Assembly: GCF_002954715.1 (NCBI RefSeq)
Contig: NZ_MSCP01000005.1
Span: 9,172 to 73,171, forward strand
From: Aliivibrio sifiae
Lineage (GTDB): Bacteria; Pseudomonadota; Gammaproteobacteria; Enterobacterales; Vibrionaceae
Direction: 5' to 3'
DNA: 64,000 nt
Positions within the stretch are counted from its first letter, which is position 1. Each line of letters starts with the position of its first letter. The notes beneath the pieces are model-generated. The model made no database searches. It was given only the letters and a program-made list of their open reading frames with translations, and was not told the origin of the DNA. Shown piece by piece: positions 16,777 to 26,146 of this stretch. Both the position numbers and the translations under genes were made by a program.

Positions 16777-17898
16777 ATGGAACTGGCCTCACTTGCCACC
16801 CTTTCTTCTCATGAGTTACCATTGCACCGAGCGCAATTCCCCGCCCCATATGAAAAACTCATCACTACCTCGACGCACATCCATCGCTACTATGGCCACT
16901 CGCCATTGCTTTGCTATGGCGAATACGTTCGGGAGTGCTTGAATAAACCGCATCATTTGTCGGTTTATCTTGAGCAACGGGAGAGTCATTCATGGTATGG
17001 CTGCGTGATGGACGCCGATGGCGTCCTACAAGAAAAGGGCGGCTCCTTCTCGTTATTGATGGACGTCTTTTCTTATGACATTCATCAAGCAAAGCACGTG
17101 TATACCTCAAGCACATTGCCTTCATTGGAGGGGATGGATGAAAAACAGATCGAGCCTGTTTCTCAGCCCCTCTTTGATGAAGGCACCCTCAGTCCTTATC
17201 GATTAACCAAATTCAAAGCCAAAGGCAATCGCATCAATACGATTGTGTTTTTGATGATGGTGATGGGTGCCGGTGTTTTTTTTCTTATGCCAGAGGATGC
17301 ACCACCCAAACCAGTGGTGATAACGCTCAGTCCAGAAGCCCAATGGCTAAGTACCTATCAAGATGCGGTCATTCCATCGACGGCCCTCAACAATGCCGAG
17401 CGTGCTCTTGTGATGGGCGCGCTTATGCCCGATGGCGTTGAGGCCAACAAGATTGTGCTTAACGACAAACGGCTCGACATGAGCCTTACGTTACTTAATA
17501 CCAGTAATCGTAAGGAATGGGCGCAGTGGCAACAACGCCATCCCACACAAATGAGCTACTACTCAAAAAAAGAAGGCGGGTTTCACCTGCCTTTAGCGAC
17601 GTACCACGCGTATCGTGAATTGCCTATCTACAACAAAGAGAATGAGCAACAGCTGATTCAACAATGGCAACTGCTGGGGATTGTGGTTGCACTCATGCCA
17701 GAGGCCAGCTCAACCACACAGCGACGCCTTCATGACTACCAACTCACCCTTACCGGATTGCCACTGGGCGCACTATCAACATTGAGTGAGTCACTACAAA
17801 GCCCAATGCTCACGCTCAATCAACTGGATCTTAGTCTGGACAAGGGCGCTCTTTTATCTGGGCAATTACACCTCACTCTACAAGGAGTCACCCCATGA
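16777..17898 (+). CDS. pilO: PilO-like pilus assembly protein
   Basis: 373 aa. An N-terminal cytoplasmic domain of about 150 residues precedes one membrane segment near 155-172 (INTIVFLMMVMGAGVFFLM) and a periplasmic domain of about 200 residues. This matches PilO of R64-like systems, which aligns the inner-membrane platform with the secretin. It ends by overlapping the pilP start by four bases. Confidence 0.65.
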   Translation: MELASLATLSSHELPLHRAQFPAPYEKLITTSTHIHRYYGHSPLLCYGEYVRECLNKPHHLSVYLEQRESHSWYGCVMDADGVLQEKGGSFSLLMDVFSYDIHQAKHVYTSSTLPSLEGMDEKQIEPVSQPLFDEGTLSPYRLTKFKAKGNRINTIVFLMMVMGAGVFFLMPEDAPPKPVVITLSPEAQWLSTYQDAVIPSTALNNAERALVMGALMPDGVEANKIVLNDKRLDMSLTLLNTSNRKEWAQWQQRHPTQMSYYSKKEGGFHLPLATYHAYRELPIYNKENEQQLIQQWQLLGIVVALMPEASSTTQRRLHDYQLTLTGLPLGALSTLSESLQSPMLTLNQLDLSLDKGALLSGQLHLTLQGVTP

Positions 17899-18551
17899 AC
17901 ACCAAGAAAAAAATAGGGTATTCACTGATGATTCTCGCCGCCATTGCGATGAGTGGACACCTTCTGCTATCGAGCATTGATAACCAAAGTAAAAGCAAAA
18001 CCCACGACACGTTAGCCCTTCAACGACAAGTCTGGGAGCAACAACAAACCCAAAATCAAACGCCAAAGGCGCATCAAAAAACACCCAAAGAAACCGTTAT
18101 TGTTCTACCTATCACTAAAGAAACCAACGACATTCTTGATTCACTGCAGCAAGCCTATGCCAGTGACATTAAGACCCGTGAGCTCAAAGCGAAAATTGAA
18201 GAGAAAAAGGCCTCACAAACTTATGATCTCATCGCCAACCCACCCAAGGCGCCCGTTGAAAAAAAACCAGTAATTAACGTAGTCCCACAGTTTAAAACGC
18301 TCTCAATGACCCAAGGCATCACCGTCAAAAGCATCTTTAAAAGAGACGACCGCGTTGTCGCGTGGGTTGAGCTTGAAGGCCAACTCATTCCGATTAAAAA
18401 AGGCGCCCGCCTCAATCACCTTGTGGTTGATGACATCACTAAAAACGCCGTGATATTTAACGATAACGGCCAACGCATTACCCGTTACATGGCCAAACCA
18501 ACCATCAAGCGCTCGGACAATGAAGAGGAAGAGGTGAATGGAATTAACTAA
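17895..18551 (+). CDS. pilP: PilP-like pilus protein
   Basis: 218 aa. A membrane anchor at residues 7-25 precedes a coiled, Gln/Lys-rich linker. A C-terminal domain (TVKSIFKRDDRVVAWVELEGQLIPIKKGARLN) resembles the small beta-rich PilP domain that bridges to the secretin. It overlaps pilQ by 14 bases. Confidence 0.65.
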   Translation: MNTKKKIGYSLMILAAIAMSGHLLLSSIDNQSKSKTHDTLALQRQVWEQQQTQNQTPKAHQKTPKETVIVLPITKETNDILDSLQQAYASDIKTRELKAKIEEKKASQTYDLIANPPKAPVEKKPVINVVPQFKTLSMTQGITVKSIFKRDDRVVAWVELEGQLIPIKKGARLNHLVVDDITKNAVIFNDNGQRITRYMAKPTIKRSDNEEEEVNGIN

Positions 18552-20088
18552 CCTTGTGAGCAACGATGGCCTTAAATCCATTTACTTTACTCACCAAAAT
18601 GCCCTGCTTCATCAAGACGGGGATATTTATACGTCTGATTTTACCAGCCCTGCCATCAATGAAATTAAGGCGCTTGTCACCAAAACGCCCTCCCTTCTGG
18701 AGGATGCCCTGGGCAAACGCCTTCACGTCATTCTGTGTGAGCAAAGCGTCATCACAAGGGTGCTGGAAGAGAGCCAAGAAACCCAGTCGAGCGTGGTGCT
18801 CGATGACGACAAACAATCGGAAGTGGCGCGCCGTGTTCGACGTCTATTGCAAAACGCCGTTAATAAAGGCTCCTCTGATGTTCATATTGAGCTGTATAAA
18901 AACGAAACTCGCTTATTGGCTCGTGTCGATGGCCAACTGGTTTACATGGACAAGAACATTCCTGAGTACCGCTATGGTTTGGCTTTGTTTGGTTATTTGT
19001 TTAACGAGCTTGCAGTCGATAAGGACGACGATTTCTATGTGTCAAAAATCAACAACGGTCGCGTTATTTTAACCCTTGAGTGTGATGGGGTGAAACGTGA
19101 CACCATTTGGCGTGCCGCGTACATTCCCGCCAAAGACAAAGGCGGGCAAGTGACCCTTCGTTGGCTTAATAAAGACGAAACCATTCCACACCTTGATGAG
19201 CTTGGTTGGGAAGCTGGCCACGTTCTCGCCATGCGAGACTTTGCCAATAGCCCTTCTGGCGTGTGCATTCTCACGGGCCAAGTGGGCTCAGGAAAAACCA
19301 CGGCCATCGCCGCCACCCTTAGTGAGTTAAAAGACCAAGGCCGCTCGATTAACACCTTAGAGGATCCAGTGGAATTTGATTTAGGGGTGATTCAAACCTC
19401 GGTCATCAATCTTGGGGATGACGCCGATGGTTTTTTCACTCATGCCAAAGCGTTACTGCGTCATGATGTGGACATTGAATCGCATGGGGAAATGCGAGAC
19501 AAAAAAGGCGCCATGAGCGTGTGTCGCAAAGGGGAAACAGGCCAAATTATGTTTACCACCATGCACACCTCCAGCGCCATGGGGATTGCTCATACTTTAA
19601 ATGAACAAATGCACGTACCCAAAGCGGTTATTGCCGCGCCCAACCTAATGAAACTTTGGGTCTATCAGACCTTGGTTCGTACCCTTTGCCCTCATTGCAA
19701 ATTACCCCATGAAGCGTTGTCTCTTCATTATGAAGAGGCAACGCTTGCCAAGATAAACCAGTGGCACAGCGAATTGGATGGCCATCTTGAAGGCATTCGT
19801 TACCGAAACCCAACAGGTTGTGAGCACTGCACCCAAGGGGAAAAAGGCCGAACCTCTTTAGTGGAAATGATTGTCTTGGACAATCAAGACCGCCAATTCA
19901 TTTTCAATCAAGACTACTTAGGCTGGGAAACCGCCTTACAACAAAAAGGGTTTAAGTCTGTAAAGGATCATGCACTGCTGAAAATAAAACGCGGTGAGAT
20001 GGATGTATTAACGTGCGCGGGCCGAGTCAATGACCTCTTGGTGGACACTAAGACCAATGTGTATGACGGCTTTTTTAAGGAGGAATAA
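18538..20088 (+). CDS. pilQ: PilQ-type pilus extension ATPase (GspE family)
   Basis: 516 aa. Walker A (LTGQVGSGKTT) lies near residue 244, the aspartate box (NTLEDPVEF) near 278 and Walker B with the His box (TGQIMFTTMHTSSAMG) near 336. A tetracysteine zinc site, CPHC and CEHC, lies near 382 and 427. This is the cytoplasmic ATPase that drives pilin polymerisation, called PilQ in IncI plasmids (not the secretin of that name). It abuts pilR with no gap. Confidence 0.9.
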   Translation: MELTNLVSNDGLKSIYFTHQNALLHQDGDIYTSDFTSPAINEIKALVTKTPSLLEDALGKRLHVILCEQSVITRVLEESQETQSSVVLDDDKQSEVARRVRRLLQNAVNKGSSDVHIELYKNETRLLARVDGQLVYMDKNIPEYRYGLALFGYLFNELAVDKDDDFYVSKINNGRVILTLECDGVKRDTIWRAAYIPAKDKGGQVTLRWLNKDETIPHLDELGWEAGHVLAMRDFANSPSGVCILTGQVGSGKTTAIAATLSELKDQGRSINTLEDPVEFDLGVIQTSVINLGDDADGFFTHAKALLRHDVDIESHGEMRDKKGAMSVCRKGETGQIMFTTMHTSSAMGIAHTLNEQMHVPKAVIAAPNLMKLWVYQTLVRTLCPHCKLPHEALSLHYEEATLAKINQWHSELDGHLEGIRYRNPTGCEHCTQGEKGRTSLVEMIVLDNQDRQFIFNQDYLGWETALQQKGFKSVKDHALLKIKRGEMDVLTCAGRVNDLLVDTKTNVYDGFFKEE

Positions 20089-21126
20089 ATGGACATTGCT
20101 TCATGGAAAAAAAGTCGTCAATTCAACGCAAAAAAACAAGCCAAATTTCTGCATAAGATAGAGCGACTTTCCAGTGCTGGATTGCATCAAAAAGCCATCA
20201 TTAACCAAATCATCACCTATGGGGATAACACTGAACGACAAGTGGCCACCGACATCAAACGCTCATTGGGCTCAGGTGCCGGCTTTTCACAAGGCATAAA
20301 AGACTGGCTTTCCCCCATCGCGTATCAGAGTTTGCTGGCGGGTGAGCACATTGGGGATTTTCAACAAGGACTTAAGGATGCGCTCAACGCCATTGAAACC
20401 CAAAGCACGTCAACCACGGTATTGGCCAAGGCCCTCGCGGGGCCCATGGTAGGCATTATCGCCCTACTCGGTGCTAGCGCCCTGATTGCTCTGTTTGTGT
20501 TTCCCATGCTTGAGGAGCAACTGCCAAAACGACGATGGGGAAGCCTCGCATCTTTTGCCGATTCATTCGGGCGGTTTTTTATCGACTATGGCGGTGTGCT
20601 TCTTATTATATTGATATTATCATTAATAGCGATCGTTGTGGCGCTGCCCAAATGGGTCAACCCCAACCGAAAAAAACTGGATAACGTCCTTCTTTTTCGT
20701 CAATACCGCCTCATTCATACGGCGCACTTTTTAACCTCCATTAGCCACCAAACTCTGGCTGGCATTGGATTAAAAGACGCTCTCATTCACTACCAAGACA
20801 GCGCGCCCCCTTATGTGGTGTGGCACACCGCAAGAATGCTCAATCAAATACGCGCAGGCATCACCAACATTGGTGCCATTTTTGATGTGGGTTTGCTCAA
20901 CAAAGAAGAGCAAGACACCTTGGCCCAACTCGGAGAAATAGGAAAAACCCCTGAAACCTTAAAAAAGAGCGCCGACATGCACAGCGAGCTGTTGCTGCAT
21001 GAAGTCGCGCTTATCGAAACCCTTGCAAAGAACACCTTAAAAATACTGGCGGCGATGGTTTTCGCCCTCAGTGCCGGTGGGCTTATCTCCCTTATTTTTA
21101 CCATCGCAACACAGCAACGACTGTAA
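20089..21126 (+). CDS. pilR: PilR-type inner-membrane platform protein (GspF family)
   Basis: 345 aa. Two GspF-like repeats appear: GDFQQGLKDALNAIE before a first membrane hairpin (about 113-190), and a second repeat ending with membrane segment ILAAMVFALSAGGLISLIF near the C-terminus. It is the platform protein on which the pilQ ATPase acts. It follows pilQ directly. Confidence 0.85.
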   Translation: MDIASWKKSRQFNAKKQAKFLHKIERLSSAGLHQKAIINQIITYGDNTERQVATDIKRSLGSGAGFSQGIKDWLSPIAYQSLLAGEHIGDFQQGLKDALNAIETQSTSTTVLAKALAGPMVGIIALLGASALIALFVFPMLEEQLPKRRWGSLASFADSFGRFFIDYGGVLLIILILSLIAIVVALPKWVNPNRKKLDNVLLFRQYRLIHTAHFLTSISHQTLAGIGLKDALIHYQDSAPPYVVWHTARMLNQIRAGITNIGAIFDVGLLNKEEQDTLAQLGEIGKTPETLKKSADMHSELLLHEVALIETLAKNTLKILAAMVFALSAGGLISLIFTIATQQRL

Positions 21127-21158
21127 TTAATTTCCCCTTATTTTTAGAGAGACAGACT

Positions 21159-21650
21159 ATGAAAAAAACACCGAATACCTTCGCTCAACGCGGCGCGATG
21201 AGCGTGGATGCCATGCTGATATCTGGCTTTATCATCATTGCGCTTATCTTCATCATTTCACAGGGCCCAACACTGGCCTATAAATGGAATAAAATTCAAT
21301 TTAGCACCGACGTATCCAACATCATCAGCGCCACCCGCGATTGGAAAAAACGCCGACCGAACTACGAAGGCGTTAGCCTAGAGAAAATCTGCGTCGTCAC
21401 CGATTTAAGTGATTCGATTTGTGGCTTATCAGGGGATGGAAAATCGACCAACTCGTTTGGGGGAGACTGGACGGTCAGTGTGAACGCCTCCAAAGGACTG
21501 TTTGATATCGTGGCGACGTTGCCCAATGACACAGACCGCCTGGCGGACATTGCCGATACCATGGCGCCGAGTACCCGCGAAGGCTGTATTGAAGCGGCTG
21601 GGTGCTCAACCATCAGCACGGGCTCTGACCGTGTCACAATGTCCTTTTAG
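21159..21650 (+). CDS. pilS: PilS-type major type IVb prepilin
   Basis: 163 aa. The leader ends in QRG and the mature N-terminus would start AMSVDAMLISGFIIIALIFII, so an acidic residue sits at +5 (Asp, not the common Glu). A hydrophobic helix follows. Cysteines near residues 75, 87, 147 and 152 could form the pilin disulfide loop. It is the likely major subunit, given its place right after the ATPase and platform genes. Confidence 0.8.
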   Translation: MKKTPNTFAQRGAMSVDAMLISGFIIIALIFIISQGPTLAYKWNKIQFSTDVSNIISATRDWKKRRPNYEGVSLEKICVVTDLSDSICGLSGDGKSTNSFGGDWTVSVNASKGLFDIVATLPNDTDRLADIADTMAPSTREGCIEAAGCSTISTGSDRVTMSF

Positions 21651-21652
21651 TT

Positions 21653-22120
21653 ATGGTGCATCAGAAAGGGTTACTCAGTGTTGATATGCTTCGCACCCTT
21701 GTCTTTCTCTCCTTGTTTGTCGTCCTGTCCCTGAGTTTGAGCTCAACACTCAGCAATAAAATCGATGCGTTATCAATAGAAAATCACATTGATGCGCTGA
21801 CGCTAGAGGCTCAGCATCACTACGCAAAGCAAGTGTTAGACTCAAAATGCTTGGCTCAGCCAAGCCTTGACCCTACTGAGTTAGACATCGAGTTAATGGA
21901 TAAATTGGGCACTTATGATATTCAATATGACCATCTAGCACCCGCAACGCCTCACTCATTAAACGTGAGTTTTTCATTCACCGAACTCAACACAAGCGCT
22001 GTCGCCCGTTACCTTACCCCTGACTCACGCGATGACACCACTTTTTACTACCAACGCCCTTTAGGTTACCAACGTGCTGACTTTCAACACATTGATAACG
22101 CCACGGGGTGCCTCCAATAA
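21653..22120 (+). CDS. Minor pilin-like protein
   Basis: 155 aa. The N-terminus MVHQKG, then LLSVDMLRTLVFLSLFVV, repeats the pilS plan: a Gly cleavage site, Asp at +5 and a hydrophobic helix. Two Cys residues (CLAQ near 62 and C153) could make a disulfide. It starts two bases after the pilS stop and is probably a minor pilin processed by the same peptidase. Confidence 0.65.
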   Translation: MVHQKGLLSVDMLRTLVFLSLFVVLSLSLSSTLSNKIDALSIENHIDALTLEAQHHYAKQVLDSKCLAQPSLDPTELDIELMDKLGTYDIQYDHLAPATPHSLNVSFSFTELNTSAVARYLTPDSRDDTTFYYQRPLGYQRADFQHIDNATGCLQ

Positions 22121-22129
22121 GGATCACTA

Positions 22130-23089
22130 ATGCAAAGCCCAAAAAAACAAGGGGGGTTTGTGGCCATGGTGGGGTTATTGATTGCACTGAGCTTTCTCTC
22201 TTATGCGTTTATCTTGTATGGCGAGCAAACTCAGAAACAACGCATCAAAGAAGACGCTGATTCGTTCTACAATCGATTACTTTTTTTAACCCATCAAATC
22301 CACGCCTACAACGCAGACCAATATCAAGCTGGCACCCCCATCAATGCCTCTCGCCTGTTTCCAACCACCCTCACTGACTTAGAAGGCGCTTATGTCCCCA
22401 CCTGCTTACCCGCCGACAACGTGCAAGGGTATTGCATGAACATAGATCAAAGCCCATGGGGCGTCATCACGTATGAGCGCCAAGCGTTCATTACCCCAAC
22501 CGGTGTTGATACCTATCGTGCGGTATTAACGTTCACCCTGCCCGATCCAACGTCACTCGCGTTCAGTGCTGAGCACAGCATGTCTTTAGCCATGCTCACT
22601 CAATTACCGAACCTGACTTATAGCGAGCCGAATAATCTCATTACGTTATACGTAACTCGCCCTGACATGGCCTTTGCGTATGACGGGTTGGTGAAGCGAA
22701 GTGGCGATGACTCGACCTTACTTGATGATTGGGATGTGGGCGGTAACTTTGCCATAACGAACGTAAAAGACGTCACCATTAAAAACAGTAATGGTACCCA
22801 AACCGTCGTCTCTGACGGGTTGGTTAATACGTTCTCAGCCAAGCACGATGGGATCATTGATAGGCCCAACTGCCCCGATGGAAAAGAGAGCATCATTCAC
22901 TTAATGATAGGAGAAATCACAACCCCAACCGACACAGAAAGCACGGGACGCATTCGTGCGTACTTAAAATCAACCACCGCCACGCAGTGGCGTGTGGGTC
23001 TCGATAACATTGTAAAAACGGGCAGTGGCACAAGCCAAATTAATCATTCTGGTTATGTCATCGCCTTAACCCAATGCAAAACCCCATAA
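22130..23089 (+). CDS. pilV: PilV-like minor pilin / tip protein
   Basis: 319 aa. A short leader (MQSPKKQGG) is followed by FVAMVGLLIALSFLSYAF, a prepilin-type hydrophobic helix without the acidic +5 residue. A large globular C-terminal domain follows, as in PilV adhesins. There is no shufflon-like repeat array after the gene. In IncI plasmids PilV decides recipient recognition, and this single version would be fixed. Confidence 0.6.
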   Translation: MQSPKKQGGFVAMVGLLIALSFLSYAFILYGEQTQKQRIKEDADSFYNRLLFLTHQIHAYNADQYQAGTPINASRLFPTTLTDLEGAYVPTCLPADNVQGYCMNIDQSPWGVITYERQAFITPTGVDTYRAVLTFTLPDPTSLAFSAEHSMSLAMLTQLPNLTYSEPNNLITLYVTRPDMAFAYDGLVKRSGDDSTLLDDWDVGGNFAITNVKDVTIKNSNGTQTVVSDGLVNTFSAKHDGIIDRPNCPDGKESIIHLMIGEITTPTDTESTGRIRAYLKSTTATQWRVGLDNIVKTGSGTSQINHSGYVIALTQCKTP

Positions 23090-23107
23090 ACCCATAAGGA
23101 AATCCCT

Positions 23108-23608
23108 ATGTTAAAAATCACCCTCATGGCCAGTCTTCTGGCTTTAACCCTTAGTCCACTAGCAAGCGCCAAAGTCACTTATGCGGATGCGGTAAAAGAC
23201 CAATCTGCTTACAACGCCAAAATGAAGGCCTTGGCCCCACCGCCAGCAAAAGGCTATACCGCCACTGATTTAGCAGATATTGGAACCGAAGAATGGAAAG
23301 AGCTTTACTCAGGAAACACCACAAGCAGTATCACCATTCCAGGCAATGCCAAGATGGTGATGGTGCAAACCAGTGAAGGCTCTGCAACTTTCCCCATAAA
23401 CAGTGGCAGTTTAACCCTTGCCACCGTTACCAACACTGAATCCACTTGTGGACTCAGCGCCACTGCCAATGCCATTTTTACGGGGTCTCAAGTCAGAGGA
23501 GGCGAGCAATCAAGCAGCAAAAACTGCGGAGGTCATAAACAATCCGACCAACGTTGGGGCAGTGTTCAAGCCAAAATTACCATCCAAAAAGTTCTTATTT
23601 TAAAATAA
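23108..23608 (+). CDS. Secreted or periplasmic protein of unknown function, 166 aa
   Basis: A clean signal peptide (LMASLLALTLSPLASA) precedes a Ser/Thr-rich, beta-prone domain with two Cys near 117 and 138. Its place right after the PilV-like gene suggests a pilus accessory or tip-associated protein. No family is recognised. The final codons form half of a perfect 22-base palindrome (23591-23612). Confidence 0.55.
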   Translation: MLKITLMASLLALTLSPLASAKVTYADAVKDQSAYNAKMKALAPPPAKGYTATDLADIGTEEWKELYSGNTTSSITIPGNAKMVMVQTSEGSATFPINSGSLTLATVTNTESTCGLSATANAIFTGSQVRGGEQSSSKNCGGHKQSDQRWGSVQAKITIQKVLILK

Positions 23609-23645
23609 GAACATCATCCAGAGAGGCGGTTAACGCCGCCCTCTT
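23591..23645 (+). terminator. Palindrome and GC hairpin at the end of the pilus block
   Basis: A perfect 22-base palindrome spans the stop codon (23591-23612). A GC-rich hairpin with one bulge follows (GAGAGGCGG around TTAAC, 23621-23645). Together they could end or attenuate the pilus transcript before the protease gene. No strong T-run follows. Confidence 0.45.
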
Positions 23646-23711
23646 CTTGATCATAACCAACGCGTTTTTTAGACCAAAAGATCATAACCAAAATAACGGC
23701 AACTGACTATT

Positions 23712-23739
23712 TTTCAATCAAAAAATGATACACTATAAT
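23712..23739 (+). promoter_or_regulatory. Candidate promoter for the protease gene
   Basis: TTTCAA (23712-23717) and TATAAT (23734-23739) are separated by 16 bases and lie 25 bases ahead of the protease start. The -10 box is perfect and the -35 box is weak. Two copies of GATCATAACCA lie just upstream (near 23649 and 23680). Confidence 0.5.
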
Positions 23740-23763
23740 TTATAAAATAAGAGGGCTAGCAAC

Positions 23764-24774
23764 ATGAAGCACATAAAAAAAACACTCCTGATAATGGCGA
23801 TATCAAACAATGTTTATGCAATCACCGATGGCACGGCCGTTGATTGGAATAATTATCAAGACATGGTCACCATGAACTGCACAGGAACCCTCATCGCGGG
23901 AAAATTTATTTTAACCGCAGCTCATTGTGATGAGCCCGATATGATCCGATTTTCAGATCATACCATTGTCGCTAGTACCCAACGTAGCGACCATCCTGAT
24001 TGGGATTTATCAGGGGCTAAAGTTGATGTCTCTTTGTGGTCACTTCAAAACTCACGAAAAACAACTCAAATTCATTATTTTTCAGATTTAACCAAAAACA
24101 CTGTACAAGATGCCGATACGTTAACACTGTTCGGTTTTGGCTCAACCAGTAACGCTGATATCCCCCTTCATTATGCAACAGTCAATGCTGAATTTGACCC
24201 AACCTACCAGCAAGTAATTAATGGACTCTTTACCAACCAAGGCCAAGGCGTAGGCGGTGACAGCGGCGGCGCATGGCTAAACAATAATAATGAGATTGTG
24301 GCCATCAATAAAAGTATTTATGGAACGACGACCTTTGGCACCAACTTACATTATGCCGACGAGTTCATTCGTCAAACTATCGATGGCTGGCACTACCCAA
24401 CTCTTGCCAACACCTCTAATGGATCAGCCACGATAACGGTTCAATCTCTGCATCAAAACACAGTCACTGACAGTGCTTACACATCAGGGGACGTTCAAAT
24501 TATTGGAGGAACCTGTATTGAAAACGGAGAAATTAATTCCTATGATAAATGTACGTATGTGATTGAGAGTCAAGGGGGAGAAGGCAATCTCATCTTAGGT
24601 CGCAGCGATGAAGTCATTCAAATAAACAAACCCGTACCGGTTATAGATAATGGCTCAAGCTCCAGTGACGGCGGTTCATTTGGCCTGTTGAGTTTACTTC
24701 TATTCAGTGGGTTTGGTTTTTATAGAAGAAAAAAGAGTGGTTCAACATTGGGAGCGAACATTAAAGCCCAATAA
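23764..24774 (+). CDS. Trypsin-like serine protease with GlyGly-CTERM tail
   Basis: 336 aa with a signal peptide (LLIMAISNNVYA). The catalytic His lies in LTAAHCDE (about 53) and the Ser in GVGGDSGGAW (about 167). The Asp is probably the one in KVDVSLW (about 91). The C-terminus has a Ser/Gly run, then GGSFGLLSLLLFSGFGFYRRKK, a GlyGly-CTERM sorting signal cut by a rhombosortase. The protein would be processed and sent through type II secretion or to the surface. It has its own promoter inside the transfer region and could act on pili or on recipient cells. Confidence 0.85.
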   Translation: MKHIKKTLLIMAISNNVYAITDGTAVDWNNYQDMVTMNCTGTLIAGKFILTAAHCDEPDMIRFSDHTIVASTQRSDHPDWDLSGAKVDVSLWSLQNSRKTTQIHYFSDLTKNTVQDADTLTLFGFGSTSNADIPLHYATVNAEFDPTYQQVINGLFTNQGQGVGGDSGGAWLNNNNEIVAINKSIYGTTTFGTNLHYADEFIRQTIDGWHYPTLANTSNGSATITVQSLHQNTVTDSAYTSGDVQIIGGTCIENGEINSYDKCTYVIESQGGEGNLILGRSDEVIQINKPVPVIDNGSSSSDGGSFGLLSLLLFSGFGFYRRKKSGSTLGANIKAQ

Positions 24775-24793
24775 GAAGATCCAAGGAGATAAA

Positions 24794-25105
24794 ATGGCAA
24801 CAATAGATCAAAAGAAGCAAGCCCATAAGCTACTCCTATTTTTAAATAATGAAAAAAGACGATGCACGTATAAAGCGTTCGGTGAGGTTCTCGGCATTTT
24901 TCAACGCAGCGTCTCAACACAATTGCTTGGAGAGCAACACCCTTATCTTTCCTGGGTAGTAAACAGTAAGACTGGAAAACCGAGTAATTATGAACCCCAA
25001 AATTTACACCCAGATCTCTACACTAATGAACACATCATTAGGGATGAGCAAGAGCTCAGAGCGCTTGCCGATCATTACTGGAGAGAACAACCGAATGGCT
25101 TATGA
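24794..25105 (+). CDS. Small putative DNA-binding protein, 104 aa
   Basis: The start at 24794 lies behind AAGGAG. The segment CTYKAFGEVLGIFQRSVSTQLL, then YLSWVVNSKTGKPSNY, loosely resembles the winged-helix part of alkyltransferase-like (MGMT) proteins, where a tYgdiA pattern is followed by a RVVn-G pattern. The active-site PCHR is absent. It has no membrane segment. It overlaps the next gene by 11 bases. Confidence 0.5.
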   Translation: MATIDQKKQAHKLLLFLNNEKRRCTYKAFGEVLGIFQRSVSTQLLGEQHPYLSWVVNSKTGKPSNYEPQNLHPDLYTNEHIIRDEQELRALADHYWREQPNGL

Positions 25106-25292
25106 ATGGGATCAACGAAAAACCAGCCTATACGCTTTCAAACAAGATTTAGACACTTATGGTTATGTTTCTTTACTAACTTTAGCCACTTGGAATAATA
25201 AATTCCCTCCACAAAAAGGGCGCCTCCAAGCCAAAAAGACCCACAGTTTATCAACCCAAGCCCCCCTTTCAAAAGAGAAAAAAGGCGAGTAA
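25095..25292 (+). CDS. Small basic hypothetical protein, 65 aa
   Basis: The likely start is the ATG at 25095 (MAYEWDQRKTSLYAFKQDLD), which overlaps the preceding gene and has GGAGAG ten bases ahead. An upstream in-frame ATG lies inside the previous gene. The product is soluble with a basic tail. The tight overlap suggests it works with the previous gene. It is not recognised. Confidence 0.4.
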   Translation: MAYEWDQRKTSLYAFKQDLDTYGYVSLLTLATWNNKFPPQKGRLQAKKTHSLSTQAPLSKEKKGE

Positions 25293-25413
25293 ATCCGCTA
25301 ACTTTTCGACGGAAACATTCCTAATACACAGGACTTTCTTGCTTTTATTTGTGAAAGGGCGAGTGACCCACTACGCTTTATATATCAATAGTTAACCGAC
25401 CAAGGAGCGGCCT

Positions 25414-26055
25414 ATGGTGTTTGAACTCATTCTTTATTTACTTATTTTTGGCTCAGCGTCGTTCTTGCTGTTTCCAAAGTTCGGCTTGCTCAATCAACGT
25501 ATTGCTCTTGATGCGAACTATCAATACACCGCCTTAAAGCAAGCCGCAAAAGTGACACCTTTAACCTTTTTTCTTCTGCTCAATGCCATTATTAATCACG
25601 TACCTTGGTTTTTTCTTCCTCTGTACTTACTCTTACCCACGTTATTACTGACCATCCCACTCATCGCAAGAAAACACCGGCACAGTTTATTGGCAGTAGA
25701 AACCTCAATCATTCACCCTCACCACGTGCGAATACACTTATCGACAATAAACCAGGCATTTAATCGACAAACGTTTATTGAGTTGTTGCAATTGACTGAC
25801 TTACTGAAGAAAAAAGGAATAACCACCATCACCCTTTCCTCTCCTTTGTTTTTTAAAGGAAAAAAACAGAGAGCAATGCATCACTTTATTACTCAATTAG
25901 AAAAACACCACATTACGGTACAATCCAAAGCCTCTCACTGGGTTACCTTTCCACTGGGCACCTTGATGCTGATGTATTATAAACACCTAAAAAAATCACC
26001 CAGCTTAACCAACACCCCTCTTACCCACTGGCATACCTACACACTGCATCTTTAA
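25414..26055 (+). CDS. Membrane protein of the transfer region, 213 aa
   Basis: GGAGCGG precedes the start. Three hydrophobic segments lie in residues 3-100, followed by a cytoplasmic domain of about 110 residues rich in His. It occupies the spot where a prepilin peptidase might be expected, but the paired Asp and GxGD motifs of that family are absent, so I do not call it one. Function is unknown. Confidence 0.55.
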   Translation: MVFELILYLLIFGSASFLLFPKFGLLNQRIALDANYQYTALKQAAKVTPLTFFLLLNAIINHVPWFFLPLYLLLPTLLLTIPLIARKHRHSLLAVETSIIHPHHVRIHLSTINQAFNRQTFIELLQLTDLLKKKGITTITLSSPLFFKGKKQRAMHHFITQLEKHHITVQSKASHWVTFPLGTLMLMYYKHLKKSPSLTNTPLTHWHTYTLHL

Positions 26056-26146
26056 TTTACACGCTTAATGAGATAAATCATTCATGATTTACTTGAGCTA
26101 AGTGTGCAACAAGCGCAGTGCGTTAGGCTTCTACAAAGGCTCTTTT

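Noticed and set aside
22130-23608. Shufflon after the PilV-like gene
   Set aside because: No repeated inversion sites, alternative C-terminal segments or site-specific recombinase gene lie next to it.
25414-26055. Prepilin peptidase call for the membrane protein
   Set aside because: The position is suggestive, but the paired Asp and GxGD motifs of the family are not present.
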